Shown here piece after piece: positions 1 to 11,547 of a stretch of DNA of 64,000 bases. Source of the stretch: Dipteris shenzhenensis (taxonomy: Eukaryota; Polypodiophyta; Polypodiopsida; Gleicheniales); NCBI GenBank assembly GCA_047967505.1, contig CM106539.1; one strand, written 5' to 3'. The translations under genes were made by a program, and so were the position numbers. The notes under the pieces are model-generated. The model made no database searches. It saw only the letters and a program-made list of their open reading frames with translations, and was not told where the DNA came from. How positions within the stretch are numbered: position 1 is the stretch's first letter; each line of letters begins with the position of its first letter.

Positions 1-33
1 GATCAGCTTGGATGAGTAATTGATTTCAACAAC

Positions 34-672
34 ATGGTTGATGTTGCACAGAGAGCAGAAAGTAGACTTGGCACTAAGTCAAGGTCTAAAAAACAAAAGA
101 AGAAAAGAAACTCTAACTTTGACACAGATTTTGAGACAGAGAAAGATACTAATGCAGAAGAAGAGGAAAGTGATGCAATGGGAGATGACACATCAAACAC
201 AGAGAGTGAAGAGGAAGAGACCTCCAAGAAAAAGAAAAGACAAAGCAAAATCAAAAGGTAAGAAGAAAACAAACAAGCTCTCTAAGTTAGAGCAAATGAT
301 CAAAGAACACTTGGAAACTTTGAAAACACCCCCAACTCCACCTAAAATTACTTGTGCATTTTGTGGGAAGGACAATCATGAGAAAGAAAGATGCTGGTAT
401 AATCCAAATTATAGGGGAAGAGTTCCTTCTCATGTACAAAACTCAAGCAACCAATCCCCACCTATGGTGGCAGCCAATCAAATTACAGTAGGCAGCCAAG
501 GACCATAGAGATTCAACAATCCACAACCAAGAAGACCCAATCAGTAGAATTGGGAAAATAAACAAGGGAAAAACTAGAATCAACCATGCACATACTCTGG
601 CATGAAGGACATAGATAGGATCCTCAATGTGAACTTTGGTGCAAGCACTGAGGAGAAAGAAGAATCCCCAGG
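34..672 (+). pseudogene. Gypsy gag, zinc-knuckle part (5' piece)
   Basis: Gag packages the element RNA. The frame beginning near position 34 has an alternating acidic and lysine-rich stretch. After a frameshift near 245 the reading moves to the frame that carries a CCHC knuckle at about 355-396 (CAFCGKDNHEKERC, spacing C-x2-C-x4-H-x4-C). Further downstream the frame is Asn/Gln/Pro-rich and broken by TAG codons. The gag is interrupted at 672/673 by Copia-1 and resumes after 6405. Confidence 0.65.
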
Positions 673-830
673 TGTGGGGTTAAAGGCCACTGTACCTTAA
701 CCTCGGTTATCTACAATACTCAAACACATATATATATGGATGAAATAGAAGATTAGGGTGTTCTGCACCCACCAAAACTTGTGTCTCTCAAGCTCCCTCT
801 CACCCTCTCAGCTTTCGTTGTGTCCTCACA
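673..830 (+). repeat. Copia-1 5' LTR
   Basis: This 158-bp LTR is TG...CA bounded and nearly identical to 6250-6405. It holds an AT-rich TATATATA stretch near 727-736 that may act as the promoter. It is short for a Copia LTR. Confidence 0.9.
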
Positions 831-2361
831 ACTAGTATCAGAGCTTGGCAGTAGAGCCTAGTGGTAGTATGAGTAGCCTAGTGTAGCCTCTAGCTCAGAG
901 AGAGAGTGGTGCATCCCAAAGATCCTTGTTCAACAGAAGGAGCTGCAAATTTTGGAGCTGCTATAGCAGTTGGAGAGAAAGGGGCAAAATCCTCTTGGGC
1001 ATTTGTTTTGTTGGGTTGCAAAGTTGAAGGCACAGGATATAAGAAAATCTTCTTAGACACACATATGTAGTGGCACAAATATCCGAAGTTAGAGATAAAA
1101 TTTTGACTTGAAGTCTTCAAGGAAGTTGTAGATCAGATTGAGAGCTACATTTTTACTTTAACATCTCTATCATCCAAATTTTCAGTGAAAAGTTATAATT
1201 TTTGCAAAAAGTGACAAAATTCATTTCCTGTGATTGGATCTCCATATACAGGCCACCATTTGCAGTTTTGACACTCCCAGTGGATCCAAAGTGGTCCAAA
1301 ACTTCTACTTGAGAAGTTGCTTTTGGTTCTGTGAATTTTTGAAGCTGTGGTGAATCTATGTCTACTCTGACGTCTTCATTTTGCCATTTCTTGTGTATGG
1401 GATCTCAACATCTGGGCCTCCATTTGTAGAGTCGTCTATCTCATTAGATCTGAGACTGCCTGAGACATATATCTACAAAGCTGCTTGCCATTCCATGAAG
1501 AATCGAGGAAGTTGTGATTCTCTGTGTCTTTTTGTCGTCTCTTTGAAGGGATTTCTCAAATTTTCCAAGACCTTCTCATTGATTGCCATGTGGCATTTTG
1601 GCTAAGATTAAGTTTCCTAAGGTTCATTTTGGCAAGTAAATGCAAGGGTTGACTAGCTCTTACTCCATTCTTGGATGAGACTTTGGAGTTGTGGCAGAAG
1701 AGAGATATTTGCAGATTGTCTTGTTGAGTTCGATTATGCAATGATGCCCATGTTTTGAGACATCCGAAGTTCTATTTTCACTAGCAATCATTGCCATAAG
1801 GTCATGATTTCTTGGATATACCTCATGTAGATCACTTTGGTTGCAGTCTAAGCCATGTGTGCTCATTTTTGGCTTGCATTGGGTTGCAGTGGATGTTTTA
1901 CAAACCATTTGGATGCATTGCGATCCTTGTTGGATGCACTGATAGGCCCAGATTACCTTATGGGATGCTTTATTGATGGACGTTTCGCACACAGATGCTA
2001 TTTTATGCCGAGGGATAGCTTTGACATATTGCAATGGATGCATAGGTTGTGCTATGATCTTTTGGATGAGATATTATTGATGCTTATGCCCATGGATGGT
2101 GTTTATGCTTGAGGCATTTGGCTCTTATTGGCATTATATTTGCCATTGTTTTGTCATTGTGGGTTGAGATTTTCTTTTGGGCCAGATTTGCTCATATGGA
2201 TGCATAGTATATGCACATGAGTCAAATGCATTTTGATGCTTTGAGCCTTGAGTTTTGGTGACACTATTCTTCATTAAAGCAGACATATTGGGTGCACCTG
2301 GTATTTGGTGTGATTTCTCTTTTGCAGGTACTAGCATTTGAGATTTTGTTTCATTTGCATC
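831..2361 (+). other. Copia-1 long untranslated leader
   Basis: About 1.5 kb separates the primer site from the first gag methionine. No recognisable domain was seen. Short open frames here (for example 1855-2112) have no family features. The sequence is rich in TTGGATGCAT-like words. Copia-3 has an even longer leader of similar flavour. Confidence 0.5.
833..844 (+). promoter_or_regulatory. Copia-1 primer-binding site (tRNA-iMet)
   Basis: The sequence TAGTATCAGAGC lies two bases after the 5' LTR. It matches the plant initiator-tRNA primer site TGGTATCAGAGC except for one base. Confidence 0.85.
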
Positions 2362-3200
2362 ATGGTATCCTCTTCCATGTCTAAAAAGGAGTTTTTTAGC
2401 ATTAAAAAGTTTGATGGGACAAACTTTTCTTTATGGAAACAATAGATAAGGGATGTGCTTATTCAAAAGAAGCAGATTAAACCCTTGGCAAAGATTGAAG
2501 CTAAGCCTGCAGATATGTCTGAGAATGATTGGAATGAGTTGGACGCCTTAGCAAAGTCTACTATTAGACTTTATCTTGCAAAGTCAGTTTATTTCATAGT
2601 AGTAAATGAGTAGACTACGGAAGATTTATGGAAGAAATTGTGTGCCCCTTATGAGAAGGAAACTGCCTCTAATAAATTTTACCTCATGAAGAGGTTGTTT
2701 GAGCTGCAGATGAAGGAAGGGGTCTCCATTGCTTCTCACCTAAATGAATTCAATATGATTTTTAGCCAGCTTCAAGCTCAGAAGATGAATTATAATGCGG
2801 AGACTAAGGCAATATTTCTCTTATGTTCATTGCCATCCTCATGGGATACCTTCTGTATAGCTATCATTAGTAACTCTACACCTGATGGAGTACTAAAGTT
2901 TGATGATGTTGTGGGTAGCTTGTTGGCCGAGGAGATTAGACGGAAGTCTATGGATGGCAACAAGTAGGATGCAGCCTTAAATGTGCAAAGGGGAAGATCA
3001 CAGTTCAAGGGGAAGTCCCAAGAAAGAGGGAAGTCTCGTAGCAATCCAGGGCATGAAACATTGAGTGTTACCACTGTGGCAAGAAGGGCCATATCAAAAA
3101 GGATTGCTACAAGCTAAAAAGAGAGCAAAAGGATAAGAAAAAGAATGCAAATTGGGGTGCAAATAAGAAGGAAGAGAGTCCAAGGGAGGACAAAGAAAAA
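2362..3200 (+). pseudogene. Copia-1 gag
   Basis: The start at 2362 opens a frame with the Copia gag (UBN2-type) pattern: an N-terminal FDGTNFSLWK segment followed by a helical region. It is stopped by TAG at 2443, 2611 and 2965, all where glutamine fits. A frameshift near 3050 precedes an intact zinc knuckle (CYHCGKKGHIKKDC, about 3063-3104), followed by a lysine/glutamate-rich linker into the protease. Length and order match a full Copia gag, but it cannot be translated as one protein. Confidence 0.8.
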
Positions 3201-6196
3201 ATGAAGATCGAGGAGATTAATGCAATCATTGATGATAGTGACAATGACATTCTCTTTATGTCTAGTCTACCTGCAAACTTGCTCATGACTTCAGATGATG
3301 CATATTCCCAAGATTGGATTTTGGATTCTGGTGCTTCATTCCATGTTACTCCCCATAGGGAATGGTTCTCCACTTATGACAATGAAAAGACAGGTTGTGT
3401 GCATCTTGGAAATAACTATGCATGTGACATAAAGTTTTCTTTTGCAAATGGGTCTGCATTTGTTTTGAAAAATGTGAGACATGTGCCTAAGTTGACCAAG
3501 AGTCTTATTTCAGCGAGTCAGCTAGATGATGCTAGTTTACAGATAACTTTTGGCTTTCAGAGTTGGAAAATTGAAAAGGCTCTATGGTTTTGGCCAGGGG
3601 TGCCAAGTGTGGGACTTTGTATCCCTTACATGTATCAGGGGTGTCTGATCATGTTGTTGCAATAACCGAGCAACTAAGTACTTCTTTGTGGCATTGCAGC
3701 TTGGGGCACATGAGCCAAAATGGAATGAAACTTTTATGCCGTTTGGGTTATGTATCGCATTTGATTTTTTCTAATTTTGAATTTTGTGAGCACTGTCTCT
3801 ATGGGAAGCAGACTAAATCAACCCATAAAAGAAGGGGAAAGAAAGAGCTTGAAAGGCTTGATTTGGTGCATTTAGACATATGTGGTCCCATGCCTACACG
3901 GTCATTAGGCAGGGCTGAATACTATGTGACATTCATTGATGATGCAACTAGGAAAGTGTGGGCTTATGCTATAGCTCGGAAGAGCGATGTGTTCTAGGTA
4001 TTTTAAAAATGGTTGGCTTTGGTTGAAAATCAGTCAAGTAGAATGCTGAAATGCCTATGGATTGATAATGGTGGAGAGTATATCTCTCATGACCTTCAGC
4101 ATTTTTGTGATACACATGGCATTAAGAGGGAGCTCACATCCTCTCATACTCCAGAGTAGAATCTAGTTATAGAACAGATGAACCACACCATTCAAGAAAG
4201 GTTGCAATGTATGCTTTTCAATGCAAGTCTTTCTGGTGGTTTTTGGGTTGAGGCAATGAAGATTGCAGTGCATCTTATCAATAGATCACCTAGCAGGAGT
4301 TAGGATGTATGGTATTCCTGAAGAGGCATGGAGTGGCAAGAATCCCTCTTACTCTCATTTATGTATATCTGGGTGTGAGGCATATGCACATGTGCCAAAA
4401 GAGCTTTGGAAGAAGCTAGTTCCTAAGTCTAGGAAATGCATCTTTCTGGGTTATGGTGAAAGTGGAGAGATGGGCTATTGTCTATGGGATCCAGAAGCAA
4501 AGAAAATCATACGAAGCCATGATATGGTCTTCAATGAGAAGAAGATGCATAAGACACCCATGAGGGATGTGGAAATGAGGAGAATCACTTTCCAAGATGT
4601 GAATCCACCCTCATACATTAATAGACAGCAAGCTGTCCATGCACTGAATGTGCAAGAAATGGTGCTACCAAGTACTCCCATAGGTACACAATCAAGGGCA
4701 GATGATGGTCATCTATTAGTGGCAATGATGAGCCAAATGTGGCTAATATGCAGGCAGGACAGCAAGCTGAAATACCCTTGAGAAGAACATCTAGAGTGTC
4801 TAGACCGCCTAAGAGATTTGTTCCAAGGGTAGACTATGTGATGCTTACTGATTGTGGAGCCTTCTTGCTACAAAGAGGCTATGATGCATGAGGATCAATG
4901 CAAGTGGGACTATGCTACGCAATCAAAGATGAGTTCACTCATAAATAATAAGACTTGGGACTTGGTTTCAAAGAAAGCATTGCCATGTAAATGGGTCTAC
5001 AAGATGAAGGTCACAAGTGATGATGTGCCTAAGTACAAGGCCCGTTTGGTTGCTAAAGGGTTCAAGCAAGAGAAGGGTGTGGACTTTGATGAGATATACT
5101 CTCTGGTTGTGAAGATGACCACACTAGATGTGTACTTGGACTTGTGGCAATAGAGGATATGGAGCTTATGTAGATGGATGTCAAGACAGTTTTCTTGCAT
5201 GGGGATTTGCATGAGGAAATTTACGTGATACAGTCGTAAGGCTTCGAAGAAAAGGGCAAAGAGCATTTGGTTTGCAAGCTGAAAAAGAGTATCTATGGCC
5301 TTAAGCAAGCGCCTAGAGAATGGTATCACAAGTTTGAAGCATTCATTCGGTCCCAGGGTTTCTGAAGAAGTGAGATTGATCATTGCCTCTACACTAAAAG
5401 GGCTCAAGATAATAGCCTGATACTCCTGGCACTTTATGTGGATGATATGGACAGGGGGAAGGCAGTAAGTACTCCATTGCCTCCATATGTGAAACTGAGT
5501 CAGGCAGATAGTCCCAAATCAGATGAGGAGAGGGCCATGGTCCCTTATGCGTCAGCAGTTGGGAGTCTTATGTATGCTATGATGGCTACTAGACTGAACA
5601 TTGCATTTGCAGTGGGAGTTGCTAGCCGATATATGGCTAATCCATGAAAGAGGCATTGGGAGGCAGTTAAGTGCATCATGAAGTACATGAAGGGTACCAA
5701 GGAGGTGTGTATCTACTTTGGCAGAGGAGAGATGCATGTATTTGGGTACACAGATTCCGACTATGCAAGGCATGTGGATAGCAGCTTATCCACTTCTGGT
5801 TATGTGTTCACCTTTGCAGGTGGTGTAGTGTCGTGGATGTCTTGTGCATAGAAGTGCATTGCTTTGTCTACCACAGAGGCTGAGTATGTTGCAGCCACAA
5901 AGGGTTGCAAGGAGGCTATATGGCTTGATCAGCTAGTGTGAGATTTGGGGATTCATATAGGTGTACCGACATTGCATAGTGATTCCATGAGTGCTATTTA
6001 GCTAGCATGGAATCTAGTCTTTCATGCAAAGACCAAACACATTGAGGTCAGGTACTATTTTATCAAGGAGGTACTTGAGGACAAGCGCATAGAGCTTGTC
6101 AAGGTTCATAGAGATGATAACTTTGCAGATATGCTGACAAAGAGTCTACCTAGTCGGCGGTTTGAGCATTGTCATGTATTGATGGGCATTGGATAG
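3201..6196 (+). pseudogene. Copia-1 pol (protease, integrase, RT, RNase H)
   Basis: The protease motif WILDSGASFH lies near 3316-3345. A GAG-pre-integrase domain (LWHCSLGHMS, then H-C-C residues) follows at about 3690-3810, and the integrase core with the conserved LDICGP and FIDDATRK segments at 3860-4300. RT segments include KWVYKMK and KARLVAKGFKQ near 4990-5060, IYGLKQAPREW near 5295, and YVDDM near 5438. RNase H contains ALSTTEAEY near 5870 and the frame ends MGIG-stop at 6196. It carries frameshifts near 3580, 4300, 4780 and 5140, plus TAG stops at 3995, 4157, 5171, 5849 and 5999. The roughly 90 residues normally between YVDD and the KAVSTPL segment are missing. Confidence 0.85.
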
Positions 6197-6237
6197 TATG
6201 CTCATTGGTTGTTCTCCCTTAAAGGCACATTGGCCTT

Positions 6238-6249
6238 TAAGTGGGAGGT
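6238..6249 (+). promoter_or_regulatory. Copia-1 polypurine tract
   Basis: The purine-rich AAGTGGGAGGT stretch directly abuts the 3' LTR, where plus-strand DNA synthesis is primed. Copia-3 carries the same tract at its LTR border. Confidence 0.7.
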
Positions 6250-6405
6250 TGTGGGGGTTAAAGGCCATCGTACCTTAACCCCGGTTTGTACAATACTCAA
6301 ACACATATATATGGATGAAATAGAAGATTAGGGTGTTCTACACCCACCAAAACTTGTGTCTCTCAAGCTGCCTCTCACCCTCTCAACTTTCGTTGTGTCC
6401 TCACA
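6250..6405 (+). repeat. Copia-1 3' LTR
   Basis: This is a 156-bp direct repeat of 673-830. It differs by about eight substitutions, mostly transitions, and small indels. Confidence 0.9.
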
Positions 6406-7060
6406 TGAGGTAATTAGAATCAGCAAAAACAGCAGCCACCACCAGGCATTCATATGGTGTACTTGGATCCTATCAATGGGGATTACAATAGAAAAACTCA
6501 AAGAAGTCAGAGTAATATACAAGCACTGGCAATGACTCAATTTAAAGGTATAAAGCCCATGTCGGCCTTGGAGATGCATCAAGAATGATAGCAAATCCAA
6601 TGAACTGGCCCAATCAGGCATAGGTCAGAAATCAAGTTCTATAGCAAATACTTGAGAATAATGTAGCATCAGAGGCACAAAGATCACAACTACAAAACAA
6701 GGGTAAGGTTAAGCTCGACCTCAGACAACTCCAAACAAAGTCTGACAATCTTCTGACGAAAAATGTCCAACATCAAGCCACAACTAGTCAACTTCAGCAT
6801 GGCAATATACAACAATTTTACAAGACCCCAGACACACAAACAAGAGTACAAGCTTCTTCCAAGTAGAGATATGTTCGAAAAGACAAACAAGATTTTTTGG
6901 TGGACCCCCAGCTCGGACTCAGTAGAGCAGCAATACAGTGGTGACAAAGTCAAGGTGACAGAAATCATAGAGGGACAGACAGTTCCAATTCTAGACACCA
7001 TGCTTAAAAACAGAAGTCAGATATAGGAAAAGGACAAGCATGAAAAGGAAGATCCTACAC
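6406..7060 (+). pseudogene. Gypsy gag/pol linker, continuing after Copia-1
   Basis: Immediately after Copia-1 the Gln/Pro-rich gag frame resumes (NQQKQQPPPG, then HMVYLDPINGDYN) and runs to a TGA near 6588. The 6690-7026 stretch keeps a coding look on the + strand (87 codons open at 6763-7026) but has no recognised motif. Confidence 0.5.
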
Positions 7061-7239
7061 TCTTCTTTGAAGAGCTTTTGGAGTCCAAAGTCCAAATAAA
7101 GTTGGATCAACTTCTGAATCTTGTTCCAGCATTTAATCATCAATTATTTCAGAATTTGCATTTTACAAACAATCCTCTACCCACAAATTAGCCATGGAAT
7201 GATGATAAAGAAGAAACCTCTGACATCTACACATCGAGT

Positions 7240-7660
7240 AGTGAAGATGTGGATTATCAAGTCCCACTCATAGATGTATTGTAAAAGGCAAAGGATCCCT
7301 AAGGTACTAGTTGATGGAGGGCAGGAGTGAACATCCTCTCTGAGGATCTCTTTAAATTTTTTGTCGTAATGAACTTGCACCAACTCAATTTCAGGTCAAA
7401 ATGGCTAACCAAAGGACAATACAACCTGTTGGAATACTACGAGGATAGGAAATTTCTATGATGGGACTCTCCTTCATAGTTACATTTGTGGTACTTAGGA
7501 TGGAGGAAAAAGATTGTGCATATTCCATGTTATGGGCAAGCCATGGTTGAGAGCTGCCAAAGTGAAACTAGACTGGGGTTCAAAAATAATTACAATCAGG
7601 AAAGGAAAAAAGAAGTTCAAAATCAATGTCTCTTCAAGGAGAAGCTTCCCAAAACAAGCT
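7240..7660 (+). pseudogene. Gypsy aspartic protease
   Basis: The protease cleaves Gag-Pol. The active-site segment reads LVDGG then AGVNILSEDLF at about 7304-7352, with one base missing between the halves. A downstream KPWLRAAKVKLDWG-like segment near 7530-7580 matches the conserved end of plant Gypsy protease domains. TAG/TAA stops and the frameshift make it non-functional. Confidence 0.7.
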
Positions 7661-8089
7661 CAGCCACACTACAAGCAGAGGGCATTAATATGATAGCATA
7701 ATTTGAGGAGGATGAGGAGAAAATTTTCCTTAGGAGAAATCCTATGCTTCTTCCAATATTTGAAATTGATGTAATCAAAATTATTGATCAGTATACATGC
7801 TCAAATCAACACACAGATCCATCCGACCATGGTAGAATTGAACACAATCGAAAAACAGTCGGAACTACATCCTATCAGCACCAGCATCTAAAGTGACAAG
7901 AAGGCCCATCCACATGACCCACTACATGAGGATATACACAAGCCATCCTAGAAGCTAAAGCTCACTTTGAAGAACATGTGCAAAAGAGTGCTAGAGTTCG
8001 ACAATATGACTTGGACGAGATGAACCTTGGAGACCCCCACAACCCCAAGTTGGCATTATACTGATATGAAAGGAGTAGACCCCAAATTT
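7661..8089 (+). other. Gypsy protease-RT linker
   Basis: Degenerate sequence between protease and RT with short open frames only and no motif recognised. It is assigned to the element by position. Confidence 0.45.
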
Positions 8090-8860
8090 TGTCAGCACAA
8101 AATCAACCTAAAGCAAGATGTCGTGACAACGATATAGGGAAGATATAAAGTATCCCAACTATGCAAAACAAGTTAAAGAGGAAATTGATAAGCTATTGAG
8201 AGTTGGTTTTATTTATCCTCTCAACAATGTTATATGGCTTTCACCTATTGTGATTGTGCCCAAAAAGAATGGAAACTTTAGAATATGTGTAGACTACAAA
8301 AAGCTCAATGCTACCACCATTACTAATCCTTTCCCTCTACCATTTTGTGATTCTTTACTTGATCTGTAGTAGGACATGAAATCTATAGTTTTCTTGATGG
8401 TTTCAATGGGTACAAGCAGATAAGAATGGCACTTGAAGATAAAGACAAGACAACATCTATCACCAAATGGGGAGTGTTTGCTTCAAATGTTATGACATTT
8501 GGTCTTAAAAATGCTCCTCCAACATTTCAAATATATATTTAGGAGGTATTTGCTGAATATCTTACATCTTTCATGAAAGTTTTCCTTGATGATTTTTTAG
8601 TATTTGGAAAAAAAGTGGAGCATCTTCAACACTTGAGCTTATGATTTGCCAAGTGTAGAATGGCTGGTCTAAGCTTAAACCCAGCCAAATGTGTGTTTGC
8701 TCTATTGTAAGTAGAGGAATTCTACTAGGGCACATCATCTCCCAAGATGGAATGGAAACAGATCCAAACAAAGTTTTAGCCATTCAACATGCTAAACCAC
8801 CCAAAAACATCAAGTAGCTTCAAAGATTTATAGGCCAAATTAAATGGCACTGCAGATTTC
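8090..8860 (+). pseudogene. Gypsy reverse transcriptase
   Basis: RT copies the element RNA. Clear segments in order are SPIVIVPKKNGNFRICVDYK (8240-8300), the LDGFNGYKQIRM block (8393-8430), FGLKNAPPTFQ (8500-8530), and VFLDDFLVFGKK (8580-8615), which is the catalytic box with F-L-D-D. The connection region continues with LQRFIGQIKWH near 8818. TAG codons lie at glutamine positions, for example 8815. Several frameshifts separate the blocks. Confidence 0.85.
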
Positions 8861-8934
8861 TTAGATATCTTGCTGACATATGCTATCCTCTCACAAAACT
8901 GACATGGGGAACAGAGGCCTATATTTGGGGTGAT

Positions 8935-9516
8935 GCATAGCAATATGCTAAAGAAAATGTTGATGATAGCTCCTATACTACAACCACCTGACTGGACTCT
9001 TCCTTTTGAGGTTTTTGTTGATGTTTCTAATGTAGCAGTAGGTGCAGTACTTATGTAGCACAGAACACCAAAGTGGTTCAGACCAGTTTACTATGCCAGC
9101 AGAATCTTAACTAAGCATGAGAGAAACTATGCAGCCACAAAAAGAGAAGCACTTGGAATGATCTATGCATTGCACAAATTCAGATATTATTTGTTGAGCA
9201 ACAAAGTACATTTTCATGTGGATCATCAAGCTCTTATTTATTTAGTGAACAACCTACAATTAACAAGAAGATTGTCCAGATGGATGCTTTTGTTACAGGA
9301 ATTTGACTATAGCATTGTGCATACGCCTGGAAATCAACATGCCATTGCTAATTACTTGAGCAGGTTGCTATCAAGAGAAGCTTCAACTGGCATACCAGAT
9401 GAACTTCCTGATGCAGGCATTTTTATGGTAAGAATTGAAGAGCCACCTAATTGGTATGATAAAATGCTATTCTTTCTCACTGATGGTTTAATCCCTGAAA
9501 CATTATCTAGGGATTA
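8935..9516 (+). pseudogene. Gypsy RNase H
   Basis: RNase H degrades the RNA template. The segment FEVFVDVSNVAVGAVL near 9007-9055 carries the first catalytic aspartate. It is followed by RPVYYASRIL, a KRE...ALGMIYALHKFRYYLL helix, and HVDHQALIYLVN near 9217. The end block ANYLSRL lies near 9345. The frame is open from 9158 to 9517; TAG codons at 8938 and 9056 break the upstream part. Confidence 0.85.
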
Positions 9517-9539
9517 GAGAAAGAAACTTGTTTTATAGA

Positions 9540-10360
9540 GCAGACCTTTCCTAGTCATTGCTGGTGTTTTGTATAGAAGAGGAATTGAGCAGGTAATCAA
9601 AAGATGTGTCCAAGATCATGAGCAGAAAGTTGTCCTAGCTGAAGCCCATGGAGGACCAATAGGAGGGCACTTTTCTGGAGACATTACAGGTAAAAAGATT
9701 TTGCAAGATGGTTTATGGTGGCATACAGTTCTAAAAGATACTCATAATTGGGCTAAAGCATGTTTGCCATGTCATAGAGATGATAGACCACTTGTTAGTG
9801 ATAGGATGCCCTATCAGCCAATCCTCCCCTTGGAACCTTTTTAGAAATGGGGACTAGATTTCATTGGACCCATCAAGTCTCCAACAAAATTTCAAGTAAT
9901 CAATATATTTTGGGTGCCACTGACTATTGTACAAAATGGGTTGAAGCTGTAGCACTCAAAACATGCAAAGCTAGAACTATAGCACATTTCCTTTATCACA
10001 ATATTGTCACCAAATTTGGTGTTCCTATTGAAATAGTGTCAGACAGAGGAAGACATTTCCTCACCAAAACTATCAGGAAGATGACTAAGATGCACATGAT
10101 GTTGCATAAAAAGTCTACAGCCCATTATCCACAAGCCAATGGGCACTGAAAGCTCCAATAAATTGATGACAAAGGTCTACAGGAGAACAGTTGATGATCA
10201 CCGTGAGGATTGGGATCAGCACTTGGATTCAGTGCTATGGGCACTTAGAACAGCACACAAGGTTACAATTGGGTTAACACCTTTCAGGTTGGTATATGGT
10301 TGTGAAGCAATAGTACCTATGGAATTTCTGGCAAGTAGCCTGAGTGGCAATAGATAATAA
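9540..10360 (+). pseudogene. Gypsy integrase: zinc-binding and catalytic core
   Basis: Integrase inserts the cDNA. The H2C2 zinc domain is visible at 9640-9780 (AHGGPIGGHFSGD, then CLPCHR). The core begins with KWGLDFIGPIK at 9845, interrupted just before by TAG 9842 where glutamine is usual. Core landmarks are ATDYCTKWVEA (9915-9950), IVSDRGRHFL (10035) and the YPQANGH block (10130). The frame then moves and continues with VLWALRTAHKVT to about 10357. The GT..FW-like first block is decayed. Confidence 0.85.
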
Positions 10361-10776
10361 ATTATCTCCAGAAGATTCAATCAATGCAAGACTAGAGCAA
10401 CTTTTGGAAGTTACAATTGGATGAGGATAGGCTCACAAGTTCACATACTACTGATATAATTTAGAAAAGGAGGGCAACATGGATAAATAGAAACATAAAG
10501 TTCAAATTGTTCAAAAAAGGTGATTTAGTGTTAATGTTTAACACAAAGTTGGGGAAAATGCCTGGAAAGTTCAAGCTCAGATATGATGGTCCCTTCAAGG
10601 TACTTGAGGTTTTTGAGCAAGGTACTTTCAAATTAGCTGACCTACATGGGAACGTATTTGACAAACCAGTGAATGATTTTAGGCTCAAAACTTATATTGG
10701 CCTTGACCCCACTCAAGAAAAAATCAACACAATCTCTCTGCAACTCTGCAAAGACCTCAATCACAATCCTGTATAG
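10361..10776 (+). pseudogene. Gypsy integrase C-terminal (GPY/F-type) domain
   Basis: The frame 10507-10776 contains FKKGDLVLMFNTK, then FKLRYDGPFKVLEVFEQGTF and a DLHGNVFDKPVNDFRLK ending. This is the GPY/F-type integrase C-terminal module. No chromodomain follows, which argues against a chromovirus. Confidence 0.75.
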
Positions 10777-11547
10777 GTTTTAGCTATTCAAACTGACAAA
10801 TTTATCTTTAACAGCCTCCCGATAAGCACACATGAAATGTGTTGCTTCATCTATAGCACTCTAATCTAGACTAGCCCAATTCAAGCAGTGATGCAGGTAT
10901 GCCAAACTTCAAAGCAGCACGCACAATGGCGAGCTTGGCCCCAAAAATAATCTGACAACCATTCGACAAGAAAACATCCAACTCTGACTCTGGCTCTGAC
11001 TCTAACTCCCATCCGCACAACACATGCAACATCACTGCCCCCATCCGAGCTCACTCCGACTCACATGCAACATCACTGCCCCCATCCGAGCTCACTCCAA
11101 CACCTACTCTTGCTCCGCTTCACGCCGTATGGGATACTCCGTCTCCACCTTGACTACTTTTTCACCATCTGGCTCTGCCGTTCTGACATACTGAAGAACT
11201 TTCGATAGCCCTCTGACCCTGCTCCACCAACAAGGGAATCTGTCTCATGCATACCCCATTCTCTGTATCGATGGGATAGTCAACAAATGTACATGATATG
11301 AATCGAAACTTCATTGACAAGTCTCTTCACTGAGATAAGGCTCACACCTCCACATTAGCCATTCTCACTGACCTCTCCCCGACAAACTCCATCATCACAA
11401 AAACATCCCATGGTTCTAAATGCAAGCTGATAAGCAGTCCCTCACACATGCTGAAAATCATTGGCAGTTTGTTGCATGCACCACTGACAAACCGTCCCTT
11501 GAAACACAAGATCGACATAAGCTTTTCCCACGAGCCCCCTCGACATA
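10777..11547 (+). other. Spacer between pol and extra ORF
   Basis: Mostly non-coding. It contains a local direct repeat near 11020-11090 (the phrase around CACATGCAACATCACTGCCC occurs twice). No domain was seen. Confidence 0.5.

Larger units (their letters stand above)
673..6405 (+). mobile_element. Copia-1, Ty1/Copia retrotransposon nested in the Gypsy gag
   Basis: Two direct terminal repeats of about 157 bp (673-830 and 6250-6405) begin TGTGGGG and end CCTCACA. The left one is followed by a primer site and the right one is preceded by a purine tract. Inside are gag, protease, integrase, RT and RNase H in Copia order on the + strand. The LTRs differ by roughly 5% by eye. The flanking 5-mers (CCAGG left, TGAGG right) match at only three positions, so the target duplication is decayed or uncertain. 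The end of pol and the purine tract resemble Copia-3, suggesting one lineage, possibly Tork/TNT1-like. Confidence 0.9.

Noticed and set aside
673-6405. TAG codons as functional readthrough or a changed genetic code
   Set aside because: Frameshifts and deletions accompany them, and the intact host gene shows no such codons; methyl-cytosine decay explains the bias better.
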